Source of the DNA: Nitrospira sp.
GTDB lineage: Bacteria; Nitrospirota; Nitrospiria; Nitrospirales; Nitrospiraceae
Reading direction: 5' to 3'
Length of the DNA stretch: 57,966 bases
Assembly (NCBI GenBank): GCA_016788885.1
Contig: JAEURX010000050.1
Coordinates: 1 to 57,966, forward strand
Shown: one piece after another, positions 17,066 to 24,110 of the stretch
Position numbering within the stretch: the stretch's first letter is position 1
How the letters are laid out: the number at the start of each line of letters is the position of its first letter
Translations under genes and position numbers: made by a program
The notes under the pieces: model-generated
What the model was told of the DNA's origin: nothing
The model's input: only the letters and a program-made list of their open reading frames with translations
Database searches by the model: none

Positions 17066-17908
17066 TCATGTCACCCCGACGATCGCAATACCCGCGCGGT
17101 TTGCCTTCGCGATCGTGTCATCGCGGTCCAACAGAATCCCGCGTCCGGCTTCCAATGCCAATACCGAAGCCTTCACGCTCTCCATCACTTCGATCGTACG
17201 AGGGCCGACGGCCGGCAGATCGAACCGGAGATCCTGTTGGGGTTTGCAGCGCTTGACGACCACCGCACCGCCATGGGCCAACTCGCCGCCCCGACGAATC
17301 GCGCCATCGGTCCCCTCTACCGCCTCTACCGCAACAATCACTCTGTCCTTCACCACCACGCACTGGCCGATATCCAATGCCCCGATCTGCTTGCCCACAT
17401 CCCAGCCATACTGAATGTCGGCCCACTCCTTCTTGCTCGGTTCACGTCGCGTCAACGTCCCCGCCTCGACGAGAATCCCCTGCAGTCCGAACGTGGACTC
17501 GCAAATTCGGATCCCCTCCTGTTCGATCTCCTCCGCGACCCGACGCAAGATATCGTCGTCCTTCAGATGAATCAGCTTGGCCGCCAAGGCCAAGGCACGT
17601 AAGTCTGGACGCACCGTCGAGAAGACATGCGTCTTCTTCACCCCGCCCAGCATCACGGCCTGTTGCACGCCGTCACTCTTGAGGGCGTCGATCAATTTGC
17701 CGAACTGCCCGATTTTGATCCAATGAATGCGATCGACATGCTGCGCCAGTTCAGGGTCGGTTTCCCCTTCATGCGCCACCGCACAGACCTCGTACCCGAG
17801 TTGCCGCGCGTTGTCGGCGAAGATGATGGGAAATCGGCCGTTACCGGCGATGAGCCCGATCCGCCCGCCCTGGGGAGCCGCCCTACCTGCATCCACCTGC
17901 TCGCCCAC
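17066..17908 (-). CDS. lpxI: UDP-2,3-diacylglucosamine diphosphatase LpxI
   Basis: LpxI (DUF1009) hydrolyses UDP-2,3-diacylglucosamine to lipid X, replacing LpxH in many non-enteric Gram-negatives. The protein contains IGLIAGNGRFPIIFADNAR, AVAHEGETDPEL, VQQAVMLGGVKKTHVF, LKDDDILRRVAEEIE and, in the C-terminal domain, DIGQCVVVKDRVIVAVEAVE and GTDGAI. The best start is the GTG at 17908: it follows a GAGGAA site and lies 5 bp past the lpxA stop. An ATG at 17944 would overlap lpxA by 32 bp. About 280 residues, the normal length. Its place between lpxA and lpxB fits the step. Confidence 0.93.
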   Translation of the reverse strand: MGEQVDAGRAAPQGGRIGLIAGNGRFPIIFADNARQLGYEVCAVAHEGETDPELAQHVDRIHWIKIGQFGKLIDALKSDGVQQAVMLGGVKKTHVFSTVRPDLRALALAAKLIHLKDDDILRRVAEEIEQEGIRICESTFGLQGILVEAGTLTRREPSKKEWADIQYGWDVGKQIGALDIGQCVVVKDRVIVAVEAVEGTDGAIRRGGELAHGGAVVVKRCKPQQDLRFDLPAVGPRTIEVMESVKASVLALEAGRGILLDRDDTIAKANRAGIAIVGVT

Positions 17909-17912
17909 CGGG

Positions 17913-18722
17913 TTATTCCTCTTCGTCTTCCTGACCTTTTCCAACCGACCGGCAAATGCCGCGCTTGCTGCCTTGCATGAACTCGGCGACCTGCAGCACG
18001 TCCTGACTCGCGCCGAAGGTTTCCCTGGCCAGCTTGACGGCCTCCGAGACCCGATGCCCCGAGCGGAACAGCAGCTCGTATGCCTGCTTCAAGGCGGAAA
18101 TGCGTTCGGCGGAAAAGCCGTGCCGGCGCAAACCGATGGAATTCAGCCCATACATGCGGGCACGGTACCCTCCGGCCGCACGCATGAACGGCGGAAGATC
18201 TTGGCCGAGCGCGCAGCAGCCGCCCACCATAGCATAGGCGCCGATTCTCACGAACTGGTGAATGCCGGAAAGCCCACCGATGATGGCGTGATCGCCGATG
18301 GTGATATGGCCGGCCAGACTGGCGGCATTCGCCAGAATCAAATGGTTACCCAAGTGACAGTCGTGGGCGACATGTACGTAGGCCATGAGAAAATTCGAAT
18401 CTCCCACGGAGGTCACGCCGCCACCCTGCACAGTCGCCCGGTTCACGGTCACATACTCGCGCAGAATATTGTCGTGACCGATCACAACCCTGGTCGGCTC
18501 CCCTTTATATTGCATATGCTGCGGCGGCCCCCCCACCGATACGAAGGGGTGCAGCTCGCATCGTGCCCCAATTTCCGTCCAGCCGTCGATCGCCACATGA
18601 GAAAAGACTCGCGTGCCGGCGCCGATCGTGACGTGTTCTCCGACGACGGAATACGCCCCCACTTCCACATCATCTGCGAGCACCGCCTTGGGATGGATCA
18701 CCGCGGTCGGATGGATCTTCAC
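17913..18722 (-). CDS. lpxA: UDP-N-acetylglucosamine acyltransferase
   Basis: First enzyme of lipid A synthesis, moving a hydroxyacyl chain from ACP to the 3 position of UDP-GlcNAc. Left-handed beta-helix hexapeptide repeats fill residues 1-190 (HPTAVIHPKAVLADDVEVGA and onward); the motif FLMAYVHVAHDCHLGNHLIL contains the catalytic His. The C-terminal helical domain follows (RRHGFSAERISALKQAYELL). 269 residues. It starts at a GTG (18722) behind an AGGAGG five bases upstream. The protein ends in an acidic tail (GQEDEEE) just before lpxI. Confidence 0.96.
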   Translation of the reverse strand: MKIHPTAVIHPKAVLADDVEVGAYSVVGEHVTIGAGTRVFSHVAIDGWTEIGARCELHPFVSVGGPPQHMQYKGEPTRVVIGHDNILREYVTVNRATVQGGGVTSVGDSNFLMAYVHVAHDCHLGNHLILANAASLAGHITIGDHAIIGGLSGIHQFVRIGAYAMVGGCCALGQDLPPFMRAAGGYRARMYGLNSIGLRRHGFSAERISALKQAYELLFRSGHRVSEAVKLARETFGASQDVLQVAEFMQGSKRGICRSVGKGQEDEEE

Positions 18723-18788
18723 TCACACCTCCTCACATCGCCCTCTACCCTGTTCAACGCACGCATGCCGGTGTTCCGTGCCGTCCGC

Positions 18789-19244
18789 TCACTGCGCGGC
18801 AGCCGGCTTTTCATCCGTCACCATCGCCGTGACTTCCGCTTCACAGACCAATTCCGTGTCGACATACGCCTTGCCCTGCATTTTCCAGAAGGGCGCGCGC
18901 TTTTTCAGAACATCCACCTCCAACCGGAGGATGTCTCCCGGCACGACCGGCTTCCGGAATTTGGCCGCGTCGATTCCGGTGAGATACACCACCGGACGGC
19001 CCACGGAGCCGAGCGACTTGAACGCCAGGACGCCGCCCACCTGAGCCAACGCCTCGAGGATCAATACCCCCGGCATGACCGGACGCCCCGGGAAATGCCC
19101 CTGAAAAAACGGCTCGTTAATCGTGACGTTCTTGATCCCCACGATCCGACGGTCCGGATCGAGCTCACGGATGCGATCGACGAGCAAAAACGGATACCGG
19201 TGGGGAAGGATCGATTGAATCTCAATACTGTCCATCACTGACAT
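18789..19244 (-). CDS. fabZ: 3-hydroxyacyl-[acyl-carrier-protein] dehydratase FabZ
   Basis: Hot-dog fold dehydratase that removes water from 3-hydroxyacyl-ACP in fatty acid synthesis and so competes with LpxA for hydroxyacyl-ACP. The 151-residue sequence has LPHRYPFLLVDRI with the catalytic His, HFPGRPVMPGVLILEALAQ with the catalytic Glu, and PVVYLTGIDAAKFRKPVVPG. The ATG at 19244 has an AGGAGG eight bases upstream. In many lipid A operons lpxD stands between skp and fabZ. Here only 42 bp separate them, so lpxD is absent from this place. Confidence 0.96.
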   Translation of the reverse strand: MSVMDSIEIQSILPHRYPFLLVDRIRELDPDRRIVGIKNVTINEPFFQGHFPGRPVMPGVLILEALAQVGGVLAFKSLGSVGRPVVYLTGIDAAKFRKPVVPGDILRLEVDVLKKRAPFWKMQGKAYVDTELVCEAEVTAMVTDEKPAAAQ

Positions 19245-19286
19245 CAGCCCCGCCTCCTGTCTTGCATGAACGATGACGCCTGACTG

Positions 19287-19823
19287 TTACTTGTTCTGCC
19301 GATCGAATTCCTTGATGATCTGCTCCGTGAGATCGACCGACGGATGGCCGTAGACGACGATCTTGACCGTCGACTCGCTCCCCCGGTCGATCACCGCCGT
19401 AAACCCTTCCTTCTGCGCAACAGTCGAGGCAGCGGCCTGAATTTTCTGCGCGTACTCCGCCACCATCGATCGCTGCTTCTCCTGCACTTCGCGGTTGAAG
19501 TCCTGAATCCGGCGTTGATACGCCTCCAACTTCACCCTGAAATGCTCTTGTTTTTCCTTGCGTACGTCTTCGGAGAGGCTCGCATCCTGAAAGCCCTTTT
19601 CCAACTCCTTCAATTCCTGGTCGTCGGAATCGATAATCTTCTGGCGCGTGACGGAATAACTCTTCAGTTCCTCCAGCGCGCGTTTCCCGGCCACGCTGCG
19701 CTCGATGACCTGCTGTTGGTCCATCATCGCCACCTTGATATGCTCCGCAGCCTGGGCCGAGTCAGCCCCCCAAGCCAACAGCACCTGCGCGACGACGCCT
19801 ACGATCCAATTACGTCCGTTCAT
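19287..19823 (-). CDS. Skp/OmpH family periplasmic chaperone, soluble paralogue
   Basis: A 178-residue OmpH-family protein. A signal peptide (MNGRNWIVGVVAQVLLAWG, cleavage likely after AQA) is followed by IKVAMMDQQQVIERSVAGKR, the short beta strand and start of the long helical tentacles, which are rich in Lys, Glu and Gln (residues 50-140). It ends TVKIVVYGHPSVDLTEQIIK. Skp binds unfolded outer-membrane proteins in the periplasm and hands them to BamA. The gene is second in a tandem pair between bamA and fabZ, only 12 bp after a lipoprotein version. Confidence 0.88.
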   Translation of the reverse strand: MNGRNWIVGVVAQVLLAWGADSAQAAEHIKVAMMDQQQVIERSVAGKRALEELKSYSVTRQKIIDSDDQELKELEKGFQDASLSEDVRKEKQEHFRVKLEAYQRRIQDFNREVQEKQRSMVAEYAQKIQAAASTVAQKEGFTAVIDRGSESTVKIVVYGHPSVDLTEQIIKEFDRQNK

Positions 19824-19835
19824 GCGATCCCTCTT

Positions 19836-20411
19836 CTATGGATACGTTTTGTTGAATTCCTCGATCACCTGCGACGACACATCCACCGCTTCATCGGAAT
19901 AGATCGTCGGCCCGCCCCGCCCGCGGTCGAACACCGCCTGCAAGTTCAGCCGCTTGGCCACCTTGCCCGAGAGTGCCTCAATCTTGTCCCGGAATCCGTC
20001 CAGCACGTCCTTCTGCTTGTCCTGCACTTCGCGATTCAGGTCGGTCACCTTCTGCTGATATTCCGCCATCCGGCGACGGAACTGCTCTTCTCGCTCACGC
20101 TTCGCGGTGGCGCTGAGCACGCTGCCCTGCTTCACAAAGTCTTCCTCCATCCGCCGCAGCTCTTTTTCTTCCAGCTCGATCAACGCCTGCCGGTTCTTCG
20201 CAAACGAGGCCAGCAGATCTTTGGCTTTCTTGCCGGCGTTGGTCTCGCCCAGGATGCGCTGTGGATCCACCACACCGATCCGCGTCGCCGCCGGCGCAAC
20301 TTGTTGACCGGAACGGCAGCCGCCGAGCACGAGCGCGATCGCCAGCAGCACCAGACACACCCCGCCCTGCAGGGCGTGAGTCACCCCTGTTCGGTCTTGT
20401 GATCGCCCCAT
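19836..20411 (-). CDS. Skp/OmpH family chaperone, predicted lipoprotein paralogue
   Basis: A 191-residue OmpH-family protein immediately after bamA. The N-terminus has a hydrophobic stretch (VCLVLLAIALVLGGC) ending in an LGGC lipobox with Cys32 as the predicted lipidation site, so this copy should be anchored to a membrane. The mature part starts TRIGVVDPQRILGETNAGKK, followed by a long charged coiled-coil (residues 65-140) and AVFDRGRGGPTIYSDEAVDV. Same fold as its neighbour but divergent in sequence, suggesting an old duplication. Membrane anchoring is inferred from the lipobox alone. Confidence 0.85.
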   Translation of the reverse strand: MGRSQDRTGVTHALQGGVCLVLLAIALVLGGCRSGQQVAPAATRIGVVDPQRILGETNAGKKAKDLLASFAKNRQALIELEEKELRRMEEDFVKQGSVLSATAKREREEQFRRRMAEYQQKVTDLNREVQDKQKDVLDGFRDKIEALSGKVAKRLNLQAVFDRGRGGPTIYSDEAVDVSSQVIEEFNKTYP

Positions 20412-20453
20412 CTCCCGCCTGTCCTTTCCCTTGTCTCGTCGGACAGCACCGAC

Positions 20454-22784
20454 CTAGAACAGTGAGCCGATCGTAAACTCGAACACCCCCATCCGCTCGG
20501 TCGGACGTGGATCGAGATTGATACCGTACGCCGCCCGTAACGGGCCGAACGGTGAAATCCACCGAGCTTCAAACCCGGCTGTGGCCCGCAACTTGTCGAA
20601 CCGCACCGGCTCGTTGTCGTCGAACCCGTTACCGTAGTCGAAGAAGAACACACCGTTCAACTTCGCTTCGGATGAAATGGTAAAGATAAAGTCGTTGTTG
20701 AAAATGAGTTCCTTCGCGGACCCCAACAACGAACCGGACGGCGTCACGGGACCTGCCCGCCCAAACACGAACCCGCGCATCGTATTGATGCCTCCCACGA
20801 AGAACCGTTCCGTCAAGGGGATGGGCCGGCCCCCGATCCCCTCCGTCTGCCCGTAACGCGCGCGAATCGAAAAACGGGTGTCATAGACCAGCGGCGTATA
20901 CTTGATCACGTCGACAAACAGTTTATAGAAATGGTTCGTTCCGCCCATGGCGGGCGTCCCGTAGTCCGCACCAAGCTGCATGCGCCACCCGCTGCGAGGA
21001 TCGAGATAGTAGTCGCGCGTATCGCGTGAAATGGCTGTGCGGAACCCGGTCGAGGATTGCGTCCCGAGCTGGCGGCAGATGAGCGGGATCAGATCAGGAC
21101 ACAACCCATCTTGGGGATCGCTGTAGCGCAACTGCTCGCCGAAAATGCTGACGCTGCCGTTGACGTACTCCGACAACCATCGACTCCAGGTGGCGCTGAG
21201 ACCCGACTTCGATTCGAAATAGGAAAGGTAGTTGGTCATCGATCGATAGATGTCCAACTGCAAGGCATTATACGAATCGTTGACATAGGGATTCCTGAAC
21301 GTGACGAGTCCCAGCGACCGTCGCTGCCCCAACTGCCCGCGAATACGGCCTAGCCACCCGTTCCCGCCGAGGTTACCTTCCGTAATATCCGCAATCGCCA
21401 CCAATTTATCCAGGGTGCTGAATCCACCGCCGATGCTGAACTGACCGGTCGGCTTTTCCTTCACCTTCACATTGAGGTCGACTTTGTCGACGTCGACCTG
21501 CTGCGGCAGAATTTCCACGGTCTCGAAGAAGTTGAGATTGTTCAATCGTTGAAAACTTCGCTTCAAGGCCAAGGTATCGATGACGTCCTGTTCGTCCAGA
21601 CGCAATTCCCGACGCACGACGTTATCCCGCGTCTTGTCGTTGCCGGTCACGTGAATCTCCCGGATCCGCATCATCTCCCCTTCCTTCACGTTAAGGGTGA
21701 TGGTGGCCGTATGAGCGGCATTATCCGGCGTGACGTTCGGAACGACATCGGCGAAGACATAGCCCTTCGCGCCGTAGAGATCGGTGATGCGGGTGATCTC
21801 TCCGCGGATCTTGGCCCGTTGGAAGATTTCGCCGGGACGGATCCCCAATCCCTCCCGCAATTCATGGTCTTCGAACACCGTATTGCCGCGGAACCCGACC
21901 TCCGCGACAGTGAAGGGCTCGCCCTCGACGATCGAATAGTTGAGCTCAAACCACTTCTTGTCCTCGCTCAATTCCAACGTCGGCTGGCTGATCTGCACGT
22001 TGAGATAGCCCTTGTTCAGATAGACTTCGCGCATACGCTCGATGTCGTTCCCGAGCTCTTCGCGCTTCAACACGCCGGCATCCGAGAGCACCGAGGGGAT
22101 CTTCATCTGCGTGATGAGCCCATACCAGGGAATCCACTCGCGCGTGGCCGTCACCTTGAAGATTTCCTCCTTGGTCACGGCTCGCATGCCATCGAAATGG
22201 ATGTGCCGGACCTTGGCCTTGCTCCCTTCCTTGATGAAATAGGTCAACCGCTTCCGGTCCTCATCCACCGATTGAATGACGGGGATCACCTGGCAGTTGT
22301 AGTATCCATCTTCCTGATAGGCGAGGCGCACCTTCTCGGCGCTTTCCTTGGCTTGTTGCTGATCCAGAAAGGTCTGGCTCTTGATCGTAATCTTTTCCTT
22401 GAGCTTATCGTCGCTGAGCTCTTGGTTACCGTCGAACACGATCTCGGTGATGAACGGCTTCTCCCGTACAATGAACCCGACGGACACCCCGCCCGCCACG
22501 GTTTCTGTTTCGACCTGCACGTCCTCGAAATAGCCGGTCCCGTAGAGGATTTTCACCTGTTCCCGAAGCGCGTCGGCCGTGAATCGGTCGTTGGCCTTGA
22601 GCGTGAGACGGCCCTCGATCGCTTGCAGTTCAATGCGTTTCTGGCCGCGAATCGTGACCGACGTCACCGCCGGCACGCCGTCCTGGGCATACAGAAGGTC
22701 GCCCAGACTGATCGCGTAGAGCACCACGAGCGCGAGCATGAGAACCGACACCCACCGCCTGCCTCCCGACTTGGTCACCGCCAT
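20454..22784 (-). CDS. bamA: Outer membrane protein assembly factor BamA
   Basis: A 776-residue Omp85 protein, the core of the machine that folds beta-barrel proteins into the outer membrane. A signal peptide (residues 1-33, ending LYAQ) precedes five POTRA domains (about 38-440; examples VTSVTIRGQKRIE, ITEIVFDGNQEL, REIHVTGNDKTRDNVVRREL). The C-terminal barrel includes NTMRGFVFGRAGP, the variant RGF loop motif, and ends in Phe (FEFTIGSLF), the usual beta-signal. The ATG is at 22784. The GGAAGG directly before it is better spaced for a GTG two codons inside (22778), so either start is possible. First gene of the LPS block, behind a strong promoter. Confidence 0.95.
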   Translation of the reverse strand: MAVTKSGGRRWVSVLMLALVVLYAISLGDLLYAQDGVPAVTSVTIRGQKRIELQAIEGRLTLKANDRFTADALREQVKILYGTGYFEDVQVETETVAGGVSVGFIVREKPFITEIVFDGNQELSDDKLKEKITIKSQTFLDQQQAKESAEKVRLAYQEDGYYNCQVIPVIQSVDEDRKRLTYFIKEGSKAKVRHIHFDGMRAVTKEEIFKVTATREWIPWYGLITQMKIPSVLSDAGVLKREELGNDIERMREVYLNKGYLNVQISQPTLELSEDKKWFELNYSIVEGEPFTVAEVGFRGNTVFEDHELREGLGIRPGEIFQRAKIRGEITRITDLYGAKGYVFADVVPNVTPDNAAHTATITLNVKEGEMMRIREIHVTGNDKTRDNVVRRELRLDEQDVIDTLALKRSFQRLNNLNFFETVEILPQQVDVDKVDLNVKVKEKPTGQFSIGGGFSTLDKLVAIADITEGNLGGNGWLGRIRGQLGQRRSLGLVTFRNPYVNDSYNALQLDIYRSMTNYLSYFESKSGLSATWSRWLSEYVNGSVSIFGEQLRYSDPQDGLCPDLIPLICRQLGTQSSTGFRTAISRDTRDYYLDPRSGWRMQLGADYGTPAMGGTNHFYKLFVDVIKYTPLVYDTRFSIRARYGQTEGIGGRPIPLTERFFVGGINTMRGFVFGRAGPVTPSGSLLGSAKELIFNNDFIFTISSEAKLNGVFFFDYGNGFDDNEPVRFDKLRATAGFEARWISPFGPLRAAYGINLDPRPTERMGVFEFTIGSLF

Positions 22785-22976
22785 CCTTCCGTACCGCCTG
22801 GGAATGCAAGCACTGGTTGCCGTGAATTTCGAAATGGGAAACCGCCACGCCCACTGTCACGTCTCGACCAGCGGACCGACCGGCCCTGCGCAGGCACTGA
22901 CGAACTGTTCCCGTTGTCATCACCGATGCGCCGCTTTCGTTGCAGCACCACCGCACATCTGCAGAAAAACTCTCGG

Positions 22977-23005
22977 ATTATATTGACCACATTTTTCAAT
23001 GTAAA
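22977..23005 (-). promoter_or_regulatory. Sigma-70-type promoter for the bamA-lpx operon
   Basis: On the minus strand, TTTACA (23005-23000) and a perfect TATAAT (22982-22977) are separated by exactly 17 bp. Transcription would start near 22970, giving a 5' leader of about 185 nt before bamA. I see no known riboswitch in that leader. The intergenic stretch 22785-23095 (311 bp) holds only this promoter, its leader and the divergent galU promoter. Confidence 0.75.
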
Positions 23006-23060
23006 GGAGTTTCCCCGCATCACGAGCGCCATGTCGCGACTGAAAAGAGCCGACGAAATC

Positions 23061-23089
23061 TTGACTTCACCTACCCCTTCACATACTAT
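23061..23089 (+). promoter_or_regulatory. Sigma-70-type promoter of galU
   Basis: TTGACT (23061-23066), a 17-bp spacer and TACTAT (23084-23089). The -10 box ends six bases before the galU ATG at 23096, so the predicted transcription start falls on or next to the A of the start codon. That implies a leaderless mRNA. Confidence 0.75.
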
Positions 23090-23095
23090 CCCCCT

Positions 23096-24025
23096 ATGAT
23101 TAGACCCGATGTACGTAAAGCCATTATTCCCGCTGCCGGACTGGGCACACGCTTTCTCCCCGCGACCAAGGCCTCTCCGAAAGAGATGCTCCCGCTGGTC
23201 GACAAACCGCTGATTCAATACGTGGTCGAAGAAGCGGTCGCGTCGGGCATCGAAGACATCATCGTCATCACCGGCCGAGGCAAACGTGCGATCGAGGACC
23301 ATTTCGATCGTTCGCTGGAACTGGAAGAAAATCTCAAGGGCAGCGGCAAGGGCCAGGTGCTGAATCAGATGCGGCACATTTCCAATCTGGCCAACTTCTG
23401 CTACGTACGGCAACCCGAAGCCATGGGCCTCGGACATGCGGTGCTCTGTGCGCAACACCTGATCGGCGACGAACCGTTTGCCGTCATCCTCGGTGACGAA
23501 ATCATCGATGCGTCGGTGCCCGGTCTCGCCCAACTAATCCATATCTACAAGCAGCGCAAAGGCGCAGTCCTTGGCGTGCAGGAGGTACCGCAACAGGAAG
23601 TCAGCCGGTACGGGATCATCTCCGCCCGTAAAGTGCGCAATGGCCTCCATCGCGTCGACGACCTGGTCGAAAAACCGGCCCCGGCCGATGCGCCCTCCAA
23701 TCTTGCGGTCATCGGACGCTACGTGCTGCCGCCGGAAATTTTCCCGATCCTCCGCAAGACCCCGCCGGGCAAGAACGGAGAAATCCAGCTCACAGACGCC
23801 TTGCGCCAACTCGTCAAGAACACCCCGATGTTCGCCCACGAAGTCGAGGGACAGCGGCATGATGCCGGCGACAAGCTCGGATTTCTCATCGCCACCGTGG
23901 AATTGGCGCTCAAGAACCCGTCCCTGGGACCTGCGTTCGGCGAGTTCCTGCAACAGCGACTCCGGCCGACAGCCACTGACGCGCGTCGTCGAGGCCAAGG
24001 TCGAACACGCACCACCACTACCTAG
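23096..24025 (+). CDS. galU: UTP--glucose-1-phosphate uridylyltransferase
   Basis: Makes UDP-glucose from UTP and glucose-1-phosphate for LPS core, glycan and trehalose-type pathways. About 309 residues: KAIIPAAGLGTRFLPATKAS (nucleotide-binding G-rich loop), MLPLVDKPLIQYVVEEAV, QPEAMGLGHAVLCAQ, AVILGDEIID and VEKPAPADAPSNLAVIGRYV, ending with GEIQLTDALRQL. The open frame runs upstream to 22940 but homology begins at the ATG at 23096, which has no ribosome-binding site and sits right after the -10 box. The last 20 residues are a low-complexity Arg/Thr tail. Divergent from bamA. Confidence 0.95.
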   Translation: MIRPDVRKAIIPAAGLGTRFLPATKASPKEMLPLVDKPLIQYVVEEAVASGIEDIIVITGRGKRAIEDHFDRSLELEENLKGSGKGQVLNQMRHISNLANFCYVRQPEAMGLGHAVLCAQHLIGDEPFAVILGDEIIDASVPGLAQLIHIYKQRKGAVLGVQEVPQQEVSRYGIISARKVRNGLHRVDDLVEKPAPADAPSNLAVIGRYVLPPEIFPILRKTPPGKNGEIQLTDALRQLVKNTPMFAHEVEGQRHDAGDKLGFLIATVELALKNPSLGPAFGEFLQQRLRPTATDARRRGQGRTRTTTT

Positions 24026-24110
24026 CCACGGGCCGAACGGATGACCGTCGCCCGAACCGTGCCACGGCACGACATCACACGAACACTCTAGATCGGCAAA
24101 CTGGAGCCTC

